NCBI GenBank assembly: GCA_021202515.1
Contig: JAJQCW010000057.1
Span: forward strand, 21,296-85,295
From: Clostridiales bacterium
GTDB taxonomy: Bacteria; Bacillota; Clostridia; Oscillospirales; Oscillospiraceae
DNA length: 64,000 nt
Direction: 5' to 3'
Under the pieces are notes generated by a model. The model saw nothing but the letters and a program-made list of their open reading frames with translations, was not told where the DNA came from and did not search any database. Shown in pieces: positions 35,403-46,201 of this stretch. A program made the position numbers and the translations under genes. Each line of letters begins with the position of its first letter. Positions within the stretch are counted from its first letter, which is position 1.

Positions 35403-38345
35403 ATGGGTGTGCTTAAAACATTGTTTGGCAGCAATTCCAAGCGGGAGGTCAAGAAGATCCTCCCCATTGTGGATAAAATCGAATCCATGGCCGACGAGTA
35501 CAAGGCCCTCAGCGACGCGGAGCTGCGGGCCAAGACCGACGAGTTCAAGGCACGTCTTGCCGACGGCGAAACGCTGGACGAGCTTCTCCCGGAGGCGTTT
35601 GCCACCTGCCGGGAGGCGGCGGACCGCGTGCTGGGTCTGCGGCCCTACCGGGTGCAGCTCATCGGCGGCATCATCCTCCATCAGGGCCGTATCGCCGAGA
35701 TGAAAACCGGTGAAGGCAAGACCCTGGTGGCCACCCTGCCCGCTTACCTGAACGCGCTGGCCGGGAACGGCGTCCATATCGTCACCGTCAACGACTACCT
35801 GGCCAAGCGCGACTCCGAGTGGATGGGCAAGGTCTACCGGTTCCTGGGCCTGAATGTGGGCCTCATCGTCCACGGCCTGACCAAAAAGGAGCGCCAGGAC
35901 GCCTATGCCGCCGACATCACCTATGGCACCAACAACGAGATCGGTTTCGATTACCTGCGGGACAACATGGCGGTCTATGACCGGGACGTGGTGCAGCGTC
36001 ACCTGTCCTTCGCCATCGTGGACGAGGTGGACTCCATCCTCATCGACGAGGCCCGTACCCCCCTCATCATCTCCGGCAGGGGCGAGGAATCCACCCAGCT
36101 CTACCAGCAGGCGGACCTGTTCGCCAAGAGCCTGGACTGCTACACCATCGCTGAGACTGAGGACAAGGAAATCGACGAGACCGTCGAGCAGAATTACGAC
36201 TACGTGGTGGAGGAAAAGCGCAAGACCGCTACCCTGACCGCCCGCGGCATCGCCAAGGCGGAACAGTTCTTCCATGTGGACAACCTGGCCGACGAGGACA
36301 ACACCACCCTGAACCACCACATCAACCAGGCCATCCGCGCCCGGGGCGTGATGAAGAAGGACATCGACTATGTGGTGAAGGACAACCAGATCATCATCGT
36401 GGACGAGTTCACCGGCCGACTGATGTTTGGCCGCCGGTTCAACGAGGGCCTGCACCAGGCCATCGAAGCCAAGGAAGCCGTCAAGGTTCAGAACGAGTCC
36501 AAGACCCTGGCCACCATCACCTTTCAGAACTTCTTCCGGCTGTACGACAAGCTCTCCGGCATGACCGGCACCGCCATGACCGAGGAGGACGAGTTCAGCT
36601 CCATCTACAACCTGGACATCGTGGAGATCCCCACCAACAAGCCCGTCATCCGCAAGGACAACCCCGACGTGGTTTACAAGACCGAGGAGGGCAAGTACCG
36701 CGCCATCGTCGCCCAGATTCAGGAGTGCTATGACCGCAGCCAGCCCGTGCTGGTGGGTACCGTCTCCATCGAGAAGTCCGAGCACCTGTCCAAGCTGCTG
36801 CGCAAGGCGGGCATCCCCCACAACGTCCTCAACGCCAAGAACCACGAGAAGGAAGCCGAGATCATCGCTCAGGCCGGCAAGCTGAAAACCGTCACCGTGG
36901 CCACCAACATGGCTGGCCGTGGTACGGATATCATGCTGGGCGGCAACGCCGAGTACCTGGCCAAGGCCGACCTGCGCCGGGCCGGTTACAACGGCGAGGT
37001 CATCGCCGAGGCCACCGGCTACGCCGACACCAACAACGAGGACGTGCTGGCCGCCCGAAAGATGTTCGTGGAGAGCCAGGCCAAGTATAAGGCTGAGATC
37101 GCGGATGAGGCCCAGCAGGTTTGCGACGTGGGCGGCCTGTTCATCCTGGGCACCGAGCGCCACGAGGCCCGTCGTATCGACAACCAGCTCCGTGGTCGTT
37201 CCGGTCGTCAGGGCGACCCCGGCGAGAGCCGCTTCTTCCTGTCTCTGGAGGACGACATCCTCCGTCTCTTTGGGTCTGATAAGATCCAGAAGATGATGGA
37301 CAACCTGAACATCGACGAGGACACCCCCATCGACGCGAAAATGCTGTCCAACGCCATCGAAAAGGCCCAGATGAAGGTGGAGTCCCGGAACTTCCAGACC
37401 CGTAAGAACGTGCTGGACTACGATGACGTGATGAACACCCAGCGGGAGGTCATCTACGCCGACCGGCGCAAGGTGCTGGCCGGGGAGAACATGAAGGACA
37501 GCATCCTGGAGATGATCTCCGCCAGCATCACCAACGCCATCAACGCCAAGGTGGGCGAGCAGCACCACCTGACCGTGGAGGACTTCCAGGACGCCATCGA
37601 GAAATACCGCGCCATGTTCCTGACGGCGGACGAGCTGAACTACACCGAGGAGGAAATGGCCCAGAAGACCCCGGAGGAGTTGATCGAGGCGGTCAAGGCC
37701 CGCGCGCTGGACATCTACGCCCAGAAAGAGGCCATTGTCAACGAGAAGATGCCCGGCGACGGCGGTATGCGGGAGGCCGAGCGCGTCATCCTGCTGGGCG
37801 TCGTGGACGAGTACTGGATGGAACACCTGGACGCCATGGACGACCTGAAGCAGAGCATCCGGCTCCGGGCCTACGGCCAGGAGGACCCGGTGGTCGCCTT
37901 CAAGAAGGCTGGCTTCGAGGCCTTTGAACTGATGATGGACGAGATCCGGGAGGAGACGGTGCGCCGCCTGTACCTGTTCCGGCTGCGGGAGCGCTCCCTC
38001 CAGCGGCGGGCGGTGGCCCGTGTCACCTCCGAGGGCCGCGGTTACACCAACGCCGCCACTGACCCCCGTACCCAGAACATCCAGACCCGCGGCGTGGCCC
38101 GCCGTCAGGCGGCTCCCACCGATGCGGAGCACGGCAAGGTGGACAAAGTCGCCGCCAACGAGTCCGAAAAGCCCAAGCGGATGCCCATCGTGAAGGGCGC
38201 CAAGGTGGGTCCCAACGACCCCTGCCCCTGCGGTTCCGGCCTGAAGTTCAAGAAGTGCCACGGCAAAAACGGCGCTAAGCGCTACATCCCCGACGAGGTG
38301 GACGAGGCCGCCCAGGAGGCCGTCAGCGAGAACAAGGAAGCCTGA
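35403..38345 (+). CDS. secA: Preprotein translocase SecA
   Basis: [21 protein letters not shown]...[19 protein letters not shown]...[10 protein letters not shown]-terminal [14 protein letters not shown]. Confidence 0.98.
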   Translation: MGVLKTLFGSNSKREVKKILPIVDKIESMADEYKALSDAELRAKTDEFKARLADGETLDELLPEAFATCREAADRVLGLRPYRVQLIGGIILHQGRIAEMKTGEGKTLVATLPAYLNALAGNGVHIVTVNDYLAKRDSEWMGKVYRFLGLNVGLIVHGLTKKERQDAYAADITYGTNNEIGFDYLRDNMAVYDRDVVQRHLSFAIVDEVDSILIDEARTPLIISGRGEESTQLYQQADLFAKSLDCYTIAETEDKEIDETVEQNYDYVVEEKRKTATLTARGIAKAEQFFHVDNLADEDNTTLNHHINQAIRARGVMKKDIDYVVKDNQIIIVDEFTGRLMFGRRFNEGLHQAIEAKEAVKVQNESKTLATITFQNFFRLYDKLSGMTGTAMTEEDEFSSIYNLDIVEIPTNKPVIRKDNPDVVYKTEEGKYRAIVAQIQECYDRSQPVLVGTVSIEKSEHLSKLLRKAGIPHNVLNAKNHEKEAEIIAQAGKLKTVTVATNMAGRGTDIMLGGNAEYLAKADLRRAGYNGEVIAEATGYADTNNEDVLAARKMFVESQAKYKAEIADEAQQVCDVGGLFILGTERHEARRIDNQLRGRSGRQGDPGESRFFLSLEDDILRLFGSDKIQKMMDNLNIDEDTPIDAKMLSNAIEKAQMKVESRNFQTRKNVLDYDDVMNTQREVIYADRRKVLAGENMKDSILEMISASITNAINAKVGEQHHLTVEDFQDAIEKYRAMFLTADELNYTEEEMAQKTPEELIEAVKARALDIYAQKEAIVNEKMPGDGGMREAERVILLGVVDEYWMEHLDAMDDLKQSIRLRAYGQEDPVVAFKKAGFEAFELMMDEIREETVRRLYLFRLRERSLQRRAVARVTSEGRGYTNAATDPRTQNIQTRGVARRQAAPTDAEHGKVDKVAANESEKPKRMPIVKGAKVGPNDPCPCGSGLKFKKCHGKNGAKRYIPDEVDEAAQEAVSENKEA

Positions 38346-38419
38346 GAACGGCGCCTGGTTGTCCCTTCGGATGTTTCTTCTATGAGTAAGCTGGCCAGTT
38401 TCTGAGTACTGTTATTCAA

Positions 38420-38580
38420 AAAATTAGCAATTAGCAATGTGCAGTGTGCAATGATATGGAAACCCAATCATCTTCTATCGCCTTGCGGCGAGGGGGGCGA
38501 ACTGTTTTCCAAACCGTTCCTGTGAGGACTGCGGCTGAAACCCCAGTCATTGCACATTGCGAATTGCACATTGCACATTG
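38420..38580. repeat. MITE-like element bounded by inverted GCAATGTG-rich repeats
   Basis: aattagcaattagcaatgtgcagtgtgcaatga (left) and tcattgcacattgcgaattgcacattgcacattg (right) are inverted relative to each other. Confidence 0.6.
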
Positions 38581-38647
38581 ACCAAAGCCAATTTTTTCAG
38601 CCGCAGGCGGTTTGTCTGCGGCTGTCTTTTACGCGGAAGGAGACGCG

Positions 38648-39463
38648 ATGTATTTTATCCACAGACAGGGGGAAGCCGGTCCCGATTGGCTCAGCGCGGA
38701 GGGCCTCACCGACGAGGGCGCGACCCACGGCTTCTCCACCCGGCTGGGCGGGGTCAGCGAAGGACACCTCGCCAGCCTGAACCTGGGCATTGCCCGCGGG
38801 GACGACCCGGCCAACGTCCGGGAGAACTACCGCCGCTTCTGCGGCGCGCTGGGCGCTCGAATGGACAAAATGGTCTTTTCCCACCAGGTCCACGGGGACG
38901 AGATCCGGGTCTGCACCCTGGCGGACGCAGGAAAAGGGCTGGACCGCCCCCGGGACTACGAGGCCGACGGGCTGGTGACGGACGTCCCCGGCCTGCCGCT
39001 GATGATTTTCTCCGCCGACTGCATCCCCATCCTGTTCTATGACCCGGCGCGCCGGGTGGTGGGGGCCTGCCACGCCGGTTGGCGGGGCACCGCCCTGGGT
39101 ATCGCCGGGAAAACCGTGCGGACCATGGCGGCGGTCTACGGCTGCCGCCCGGCGGACATTCGCTGCGCCATTGGGCCGGGTATCTCCCGCTGCTGCTTCG
39201 AGACCCACGGCGATGTGCCCCAGGCCATGGAGCGGGCCATAGGCGCGGCGGCTGCGGCCCCGTTCATCGACCTGCTGCCGGGCGGCAAGTTTCGGGTGGA
39301 TTTGAAGGGGATCAATGGTTACTGGCTTGAAAAAGCCGGGGTTTTGCCGGAAAAAATCGTTATTTCTGACGATTGCACCTCCTGTCATCCTGATATATAC
39401 TGGAGCCATAGGCACACCGGCCCTGCACGGGGGTCGATGGCTGCCATCATTCAACTGTTGTAA
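38648..39463 (+). CDS. pgeF: Peptidoglycan editing factor PgeF (YfiH / laccase-domain)
   Basis: HGFSTRLGGVSEG...FSHQVHGDEIRVCT...SADCIPILFYDPARRVVGACHAGWRGTA. Confidence 0.93.
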   Translation: MYFIHRQGEAGPDWLSAEGLTDEGATHGFSTRLGGVSEGHLASLNLGIARGDDPANVRENYRRFCGALGARMDKMVFSHQVHGDEIRVCTLADAGKGLDRPRDYEADGLVTDVPGLPLMIFSADCIPILFYDPARRVVGACHAGWRGTALGIAGKTVRTMAAVYGCRPADIRCAIGPGISRCCFETHGDVPQAMERAIGAAAAAPFIDLLPGGKFRVDLKGINGYWLEKAGVLPEKIVISDDCTSCHPDIYWSHRHTGPARGSMAAIIQLL

Positions 39464-39493
39464 GCATTTCTTCCCTGCGTTGAGGTTTCTCCC

Positions 39494-41335
39494 ATGAAAA
39501 AACGTTCGATTCTCTCCCTTGTGCTGGTCCTTTCGATGCTGCTGGGCCTGACGGCCTGCTCCCGTCAGGGGGACAGCTCTGCCGACAGGGACACCTCTGC
39601 CGAAGGCTCGGCGGACGCCTCTGTGGAGGAGGTGGTGGAGGAACCGGAGGAGACGGAAGAGCTGTCCGCCTTCGGCCTGGGGTACTACAAGGGAGTGGGC
39701 ATCAACCCCTACTTTTGCGACAACGCCCAGAACCAGACCATCGCCGGGCTGGTCTATGAGACGCTGTTCGAGGTCAACGAGTCCTTCCAGGCCATCCCAT
39801 GCCTGGCGGAGTCGGTGACGGCGGAGGTGCGCTCCACTGGCACCACCACCATGAAGAGCGACGAGGACGAAGAGAACGAGAAAAATACCGATACCCAGAC
39901 CGGGGACGAGAACACCGAAACCGACCCCGGCACGGACGAGGAAGAGGGCGACGGCTCCGCCAGCGCCGAAGCGCAGGAAAGCACCGAGACCGCCATCACT
40001 ACCTACGAGACGGATGTGACCATCACCCTCCGCAGCGGCGTGACCTTCTCCGACGGCAGCACCATGGACGCGGACGACGTGGTCTATTCCATCGAGCGGG
40101 CCATGGATTCCGACAGCGTCTATTATAACCGCCTCTCCACCGTCACCAACGTGTGGCAGGGCAGCAGCACCACCGTTTACCTGACCATCACCGGGGCCAA
40201 CACCAACGTGGCTGTCTTTTTGGACATCCCCATCGTGAAATATGGCACCGGCGAGGACCTGTTTCCTGTGGGAACGGGGCCGTATATCCCCAAGCGGAAC
40301 AAGAACGGCCTGCCCACCAAACTGACCACCAACACGAGCTGGTGGCAGTTGACGCGGGAGTACGAGGAAGAGGTGGAGAACCTGAACAGCACCAGCGGTT
40401 CAGATACCACCATGCTGGTGACGAAAACCATCACCCAGCCTCTGGAGGAAATCAAAATTTACGCCGTGGAGGACAGCGATGAGCTGGTCTTTGGGTTCAG
40501 CAGCGGCAACGTCTCCGTGGTCTCCACCGATATGACGGGGAACGACTCCCTGACCTACACCGGCAGCTATTCCGTCACTGACTACGCCACCACCAACATG
40601 ATTTACCTGGGGTGTAACACCAGCGAGGGGGCCTGTGCCGACCAGTCCCTCCGGGCTGCCATTTACCGCTCGTTGAACCGGGAGACGTTGGTCACCCGGA
40701 TGCTGGCGGGCCACGCGGAGGCGGCGGTGCTGCCCGTCTCCCCCAGTTCCGCCCTTTACGACGAGGAACTGGCGGCGGAGCTGGCCTATGACCGTTCTGC
40801 GGCGGAGGAGCTGTGCGGGGCGGCAGACCCCGGCTCCACCCTGACCCTGGTGGTCAACTCCAACTCCAGCTTTAAGGTGTCCCTGGCGAAGGAGATCGCC
40901 CAGGAGCTGAAAGATGCGGGGGTGGACGTGGAGGTGGAGACCCTCTCCTGGTCCAAGTACAAAAAAGCCCTGCGAAATGGGGACTACGACCTCTATCTGG
41001 GCGAGGTGAAGATGAAGGGCAACTTCGACCTGACCCAGTTCATCGGCTACGGCGGCAGCCTGAATTACAGCGGCTACTATGACGCCGACCTGTCGGAGCT
41101 GTCCCGGCTGTTCAACTGCGCCAGCAGCGAGGAACGGGCCTCCGCCGCCTCCGAGTTTTATCAGGCGCTGGCGGAGCAGGCTCCGTTTATCCCCGTCTGC
41201 TTCAAGACCTACTCCCTGCTCAGCCGGGAGGGGTATCTGACCAGCCAAAAGCCCACCCAGCAGAATCTGTTTTTCCACTTCTGGGATTGGTCCTTCACCG
41301 AAGAAGCGGTAGAGGCCAGCAAGGGCGAAGAATGA
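39494..41335 (+). CDS. ABC transporter substrate-binding protein, family 5 (peptide-type)
   Basis: Lipoprotein signal LLGLTACSRQ; ITLRSGVTFSDGSTMDADDVVYSIERAMDS. Confidence 0.88.
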   Translation: MKKRSILSLVLVLSMLLGLTACSRQGDSSADRDTSAEGSADASVEEVVEEPEETEELSAFGLGYYKGVGINPYFCDNAQNQTIAGLVYETLFEVNESFQAIPCLAESVTAEVRSTGTTTMKSDEDEENEKNTDTQTGDENTETDPGTDEEEGDGSASAEAQESTETAITTYETDVTITLRSGVTFSDGSTMDADDVVYSIERAMDSDSVYYNRLSTVTNVWQGSSTTVYLTITGANTNVAVFLDIPIVKYGTGEDLFPVGTGPYIPKRNKNGLPTKLTTNTSWWQLTREYEEEVENLNSTSGSDTTMLVTKTITQPLEEIKIYAVEDSDELVFGFSSGNVSVVSTDMTGNDSLTYTGSYSVTDYATTNMIYLGCNTSEGACADQSLRAAIYRSLNRETLVTRMLAGHAEAAVLPVSPSSALYDEELAAELAYDRSAAEELCGAADPGSTLTLVVNSNSSFKVSLAKEIAQELKDAGVDVEVETLSWSKYKKALRNGDYDLYLGEVKMKGNFDLTQFIGYGGSLNYSGYYDADLSELSRLFNCASSEERASAASEFYQALAEQAPFIPVCFKTYSLLSREGYLTSQKPTQQNLFFHFWDWSFTEEAVEASKGEE

Positions 41336-41401
41336 TAGAATCATCTGGTCGTCTCTTTGAATCAGCTTTAGGCACTTTGCATGGAACGATTACTGCACAC
41401 C

Positions 41402-41470
41402 TGTAGGGGCGGCCCGTGGCCGCCCGGGTAAGTAGGCGGTTCCTGCGGGCGGCGAAGCGCCGCCCCTACA
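41402..41470. repeat. Family-1 palindromic repeat, copy 4
   Basis: tgtaggggcggcccgtggccgccc...gggcggcgaagcgccgcccctaca. Confidence 0.8.
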
Positions 41471-41617
41471 CTTACAACAGCAAAAGAGAAACCATGCGCC
41501 TAGTGGCGGAGGGGTTTCTGGCACACAAATTAGCAATCAAAAACATCCCAACGCGCACTTTTCCAGCACTTCCAACCTTGAACAGTTTCAACAGACAGCA
41601 ACAGGAGGAACGGAATT

Positions 41618-44600
41618 ATGAGCAACCAAGTGTACCGCTGCTACGCGGAAAAACGCCCCGGCTTTGACCTGGAGGCCAGCCACCTGCTGGCCGAACTGCA
41701 GGAGCAGTTGGGCCTGACGAACCTGGAGGGCGTTCGCATCATCCACCGCTACGACGTGGACCAGATCGACGCCGCCGTCTACGAAAAGGCCAAGACCACC
41801 GTCTTTTCTGAGCCGATGGTAGACGACTTCTACGACGAAACGCTGCCCGAACTGCCGGAGGATCACTCCATCCTGGCGGTGGAGGCCCTGCCGGGCCAGT
41901 TCGACCAGCGGGCGGATTCCTGTGCCCAGTGCGTTCAGCTTTTGGCGGGCTGTGACCGGCCTCTGGTCAGCGCCGCCACCCTCTATGTGCTGCTGCCCGC
42001 CGTCTCCCCGGCGGAGCTGGACCGGGTGCGCCGCTACCTCATCAACCCGGTGGAGCGCCGGGAGGCCGCCATGGACAAGCCGGAGACCCTGGTGCAGACC
42101 TACGACATCCCCACCTCTGTCGCCACCGTGGAGGGCTTCATCGGCATGGATCGGGAGGCTCTGGCAGCGCTGCTGAAGCGGCTGGGCCTGGCGATGGACC
42201 TGGACGACCTGACCTTCCTCCAGTCCTACTTCCAGAACGAGGAACACCGGGACCCCACCATCACGGAAATTCGCGTGGTGGACACCTACTGGTCCGACCA
42301 CTGCCGCCACACCACCTTTGGCACCCATCTGGATTCCGCCGACATTCAGGACCCCGCCGTCAAAGCGGCCTATGACCGCTATAAGGCGGACCGGGTGGAG
42401 GTCTACGGCCAGGAGAAGGCCGCAAAGCGCCCGGAGACCCTGATGGACATCGCCACCGCCGGAACCAAGGTGCTGAAAAAGCGGGGCGGCCTTGCCAACA
42501 TCGACCAGTCCGAGGAGATCAATGCCTGCTCCATCCACATCCCCGTGGACGTGGACGGCGCAGAGGAGGACTGGCTGCTCCAGTTCAAAAACGAGACCCA
42601 TAACCACCCCACGGAAATCGAGCCTTTCGGCGGCGCGGCCACCTGCATCGGCGGCGCCATCCGGGACCCCCTCTCCGGGCGGGCGTATATCTATCAGGCC
42701 ATGCGCATCACCGGCTGCGGCGACCCCCGCGTCCCCATGAGCGAGACCATCGAGGGCCGTCTGCCCCAGCGGAAGCTGGCCACCACCGCCGCCGCCGGGT
42801 ATTCCTCCTACGGCAACCAAATCGGCCTGGCTACCGGCATCGTCAACGAGTATTATCACCCCGGCTATGTAGCCAAGCACATGGAGCTGGGCGCTGTGGT
42901 GGGCGCGGTGCGCTCTGACGCAGTGGTGCGGGAAGTCCCCACCCCCGGCGACATCGTCATTCTGCTGGGTGGCCGCACCGGGCGGGACGGCATCGGCGGG
43001 GCCACCGGTTCCTCCAAGACCCACAACATGGACTCCCTCCAGACCATGGGGTCCGAGGTGCAGAAGGGCAACGCCCCGGAGGAACGCAAAATCCAGCGGC
43101 TGTTCCGCAACGGCGACGTGACCCGGATGATCAAGCGCTGCAACGACTTCGGCGCGGGCGGCGTCTCCGTGGCCATCGGCGAGCTGGCCGACGGTTTGCA
43201 GATCGACCTGAACGCCGTGCGCAAGAAGTACGAGGGCCTGGACGGGACCGAGCTGTCCATCTCCGAGTCCCAGGAGCGGATGGCCGTGGTGGTGGCCCCG
43301 GAGGACGTGGACAAGTTCATCGCCGCCGCCACCGCCGAGAACCTGGAGGCGTACACCGTGGCCGTGGTCACGGAGGAACCCCGCATGGTCATCAACTGGA
43401 ACGGCGCGGCCATTGCCAACCTGTCCCGCTCCTTCCTGAACTCCAACGGCGCGGTGAAGCACGCTGCCGTAGCGGTTCCCGCCCTCCCCGGCAAGCCGGA
43501 GGACGACCAGACCGCCGACGTAAAGAACCGCTTCTTCGCCTTGGCCGAGAACCCCAACACCGCCTCCCAGCGGGGCCTGACCGAGCGGTTCGACGCCTCC
43601 ATCGGGGCCGGTTCCGTGCTGTTCCCCTACGGCGGCAAAAAGCAGTTGACCCCCACCCAGGCCATGGTGGGCCTGCTGCCCGTGGGTCCCGGCCACACCA
43701 CCACCACCTGCTCCATCATGGCCTCCGGCTTCGACCCGGAGCTGATGGCCCGGAACCCCTTCCTGGGGGCGCAATGCTCCGTCATCGAGAGCGTCGCCAA
43801 GCTGGTGGCCGCCGGCGGCGACAACGAGCAGGTTTATCTGACTTTACAAGAATACTTTGAGCGGCTCCACGAGGACCCCCACCGCTGGGGCAAGCCCTTC
43901 TCCGCCCTGCTGGGCGCGTATCAGGCTCAGTTGGAGCTGGGCTGCGCCGCCATCGGCGGCAAGGACTCCATGTCTGGGTCCTTTATGGATCTGGACGTGC
44001 CGCCCACCCTGGTCTCCTTCGCCATTGCGCCGGAGAAGGTGGAGAACATCGTCTCCAATGAGTTCAAGGCCCCCGGACATCCGGTGTACCTCTTCGCCGC
44101 CCCGGAGGGGGACTACCCCGCCATGAAAGCCGTGTGGCAGCAGTACCACCGGTTGGTGCTGGACGGCAAGGTGGCCGGTTCCTGGGCGCTGACCTCCGGC
44201 GGCGTGGCCGAGGGCCTGATGAAAATGGCCTTTGGCAACGGCATCGGCTTTATCGGCGGGGACAACCTGTCCGGCGCGAAGCTCTTTGACCGGCACTACG
44301 GCGCAATTATCGCGGAATTGACCGAGGATGTGGACTTTGCCGAGAAGATCGGCGAGACCACCGGCCTGCCCATCCTCCGGGTAGCCGGGGAAGAGCTGCC
44401 CCTGGACGACCTGCGCGCCGCCTGGGAGGGGACGCTGGAAAAGGTCTATCCCACCGTGGCGAAGGTGGAGCACCCCTATGACATCCCCAACGTGGACTGC
44501 GCCCAGCGCAGCACCCACGCCCCCGCCACCAAGCTGGCCCGGCCTCGTGCGGTCATCCCCGTGTTCCCCGGCACCAACTGCGAGTACGACACCGCTAACG

Positions 44601-45337
44601 CCTGCCTGCGGGCGGGCATTGAGCCGGAGATTTTGGTCATCCGCAACCTGACCACCGGACTGCTGACCGAGAGCGAAACGGCGCTGGAACAGGCCATTCA
44701 GGGGGCGCAGATGATCGTGCTGCCCGGCGGCTTCTCTGGCGGCGACGAGCCGGAAGGCTCCGGCAAGTTCATCGCCTCCTTCTTCCGCAATCCCCGCATC
44801 AAGGACGCGGTGCATGACCTGCTGAAAAACCGGGACGGCCTGATGCTGGGCATTTGCAACGGCTTCCAGGCGCTGGTCAAGCTGGGTCTGGTGCCTTACG
44901 GCGAGATCCGTGACCTGGACGAGAGCTGCCCCACTCTGACCTTCAACCTGATTGGCCGCCACCAGAGCCGCTATTGCGACATTCGCGTGGCCTCGGTCAA
45001 GTCCCCGTGGATGCTCAAGTCCGAGGTGGGCAGCGTGTACAGCGTTCCCATCTCCCACGGCGAGGGCCGCTTCGTGGCTCCCGCCCCCATCCTGGAGCAG
45101 ATGGTACAGAATGGGCAAATCGCTACCCAGTATGTGGACACCCAGGGCCGTCCTTCGTTGGACATTGCCGCCAACCCCAACGGCTCCCTTTACGCCATTG
45201 AGGGCATTTTCAGCCCCGACGGGCGGGTATTCGGCAAGATGGGCCATACCGAGCGGTGGAACCCCGGCGTGGCGAAGAACATCCCTGGCGAGAAGCTGAT
45301 GCCCATTTTCGAGTCTGGCGCGGCATATTTTAAGTAA
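41618..45337 (+). CDS. purL: Phosphoribosylformylglycinamidine synthase (fused PurL/PurQ)
   Basis: 1239 aa; TYWSDHCRHTTFGTHL, NETHNHPTEIEPFGGAATCIGGAIRDPLSGRAYIYQAMRITG; C-terminal glutaminase GTNCEYDTANACLRAG...LPGGFSGGDEPEGSGKFIA...GICNGFQALVKLGLVP. Confidence 0.97.
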   Translation: MSNQVYRCYAEKRPGFDLEASHLLAELQEQLGLTNLEGVRIIHRYDVDQIDAAVYEKAKTTVFSEPMVDDFYDETLPELPEDHSILAVEALPGQFDQRADSCAQCVQLLAGCDRPLVSAATLYVLLPAVSPAELDRVRRYLINPVERREAAMDKPETLVQTYDIPTSVATVEGFIGMDREALAALLKRLGLAMDLDDLTFLQSYFQNEEHRDPTITEIRVVDTYWSDHCRHTTFGTHLDSADIQDPAVKAAYDRYKADRVEVYGQEKAAKRPETLMDIATAGTKVLKKRGGLANIDQSEEINACSIHIPVDVDGAEEDWLLQFKNETHNHPTEIEPFGGAATCIGGAIRDPLSGRAYIYQAMRITGCGDPRVPMSETIEGRLPQRKLATTAAAGYSSYGNQIGLATGIVNEYYHPGYVAKHMELGAVVGAVRSDAVVREVPTPGDIVILLGGRTGRDGIGGATGSSKTHNMDSLQTMGSEVQKGNAPEERKIQRLFRNGDVTRMIKRCNDFGAGGVSVAIGELADGLQIDLNAVRKKYEGLDGTELSISESQERMAVVVAPEDVDKFIAAATAENLEAYTVAVVTEEPRMVINWNGAAIANLSRSFLNSNGAVKHAAVAVPALPGKPEDDQTADVKNRFFALAENPNTASQRGLTERFDASIGAGSVLFPYGGKKQLTPTQAMVGLLPVGPGHTTTTCSIMASGFDPELMARNPFLGAQCSVIESVAKLVAAGGDNEQVYLTLQEYFERLHEDPHRWGKPFSALLGAYQAQLELGCAAIGGKDSMSGSFMDLDVPPTLVSFAIAPEKVENIVSNEFKAPGHPVYLFAAPEGDYPAMKAVWQQYHRLVLDGKVAGSWALTSGGVAEGLMKMAFGNGIGFIGGDNLSGAKLFDRHYGAIIAELTEDVDFAEKIGETTGLPILRVAGEELPLDDLRAAWEGTLEKVYPTVAKVEHPYDIPNVDCAQRSTHAPATKLARPRAVIPVFPGTNCEYDTANACLRAGIEPEILVIRNLTTGLLTESETALEQAIQGAQMIVLPGGFSGGDEPEGSGKFIASFFRNPRIKDAVHDLLKNRDGLMLGICNGFQALVKLGLVPYGEIRDLDESCPTLTFNLIGRHQSRYCDIRVASVKSPWMLKSEVGSVYSVPISHGEGRFVAPAPILEQMVQNGQIATQYVDTQGRPSLDIAANPNGSLYAIEGIFSPDGRVFGKMGHTERWNPGVAKNIPGEKLMPIFESGAAYFK

Positions 45338-45379
45338 AAACTTACCTGGACTTATCCGTTTAACCAGCCATGTCAATTA

Positions 45380-45462
45380 TCCCAACGGGAAACCCCTCCG
45401 TCGCGGCTTACGCCGCGCCACCTCCCCTTTCAGGGGAGGCAAGAGGGGACAGTGCTTAACAG
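45380..45462. repeat. Family-2 repeat, diverged/short version
   Basis: gaaacccctccgtcgcggcttacgccgcgccacctcccctttcaggggaggcaagaggggacagtgctta. Confidence 0.65.
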
Positions 45463-45556
45463 CAGAAATATCTATAATATGGCTGAATAAAAGGAACAAC
45501 ATATCATTTTATTACAAAATCAACAACTCAGGGCTGCCGCGTTTGCGGCGGCCCTT

Positions 45557-46201
45557 TTGGGAGAACGTATGAGTTACGACGCAATCGTGTTTGACATCGA
45601 CGGCACCCTCTGGGACGCCAGAGAGAGCATCACCGCCGGGTGGAACCTGGCCATTGAGGAAATCACCGGCGTCCCCGGCACGCTGGAGAGCGAGACCTTC
45701 GGGCAGCTCTTTGGCAAGCCCCTGGACGATTTAATTGACTTTGCCTTCCCCGGCGTGCCGCCGGAGCGGCAGGCGGTGCTGGGGGACTACTGCCTGCGCC
45801 GGGAAAATGATATGCTGCTGGAGCGGCCCGGCACTCTCTACCCCGGCGTGGAGGAGACGTTGGAGACGCTGGCGGAGCGATATCCCCTGTTCATCGTCTC
45901 CAACTGCGGCAAGGGCTACATCGAGGCCATGCTCCAGGGCACCGGCCTGAGAAACTATTTCCGGGGCTGGCTGTGCTACGCGGACACCAACGCCCCCAAG
46001 GACGTGACCCTGGGGGTGCTGGCGGAACAATACAAGCTGAAAAACCCCGTTTATGTGGGGGACATTCAGGCGGACGCGGACGCCTGCGCCAGAGCCGGGG
46101 TAGACATCATCTATGCCGCCTACGGCCTGGGGGAGATTCAGAACCCCGCCGCCACCATCCACCGGTTCCCCGACCTGCTGACTTTGGAGAAGCTGTTATG
46201 A
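45557..46201 (+). CDS. HAD family hydrolase
   Basis: DAIVFDIDGTLWDARESI...LFIVSNCGKGYIEAML...VYVGDIQADADACARAGVDIIYAAYGLG. Confidence 0.9.
   Translation: MGERMSYDAIVFDIDGTLWDARESITAGWNLAIEEITGVPGTLESETFGQLFGKPLDDLIDFAFPGVPPERQAVLGDYCLRRENDMLLERPGTLYPGVEETLETLAERYPLFIVSNCGKGYIEAMLQGTGLRNYFRGWLCYADTNAPKDVTLGVLAEQYKLKNPVYVGDIQADADACARAGVDIIYAAYGLGEIQNPAATIHRFPDLLTLEKLL

Noticed and set aside
35397-38261. 954-aa antisense ORF opposite secA
   Set aside because: Shadow ORF from high-GC codon bias; low-complexity VV/LL/GG composition and the sense strand is clearly SecA.
41588-45376. Long antisense ORFs opposite purL (728 and 510 aa)
   Set aside because: Codon-bias shadow ORFs; His/Gly/Val-rich with no domain signature.
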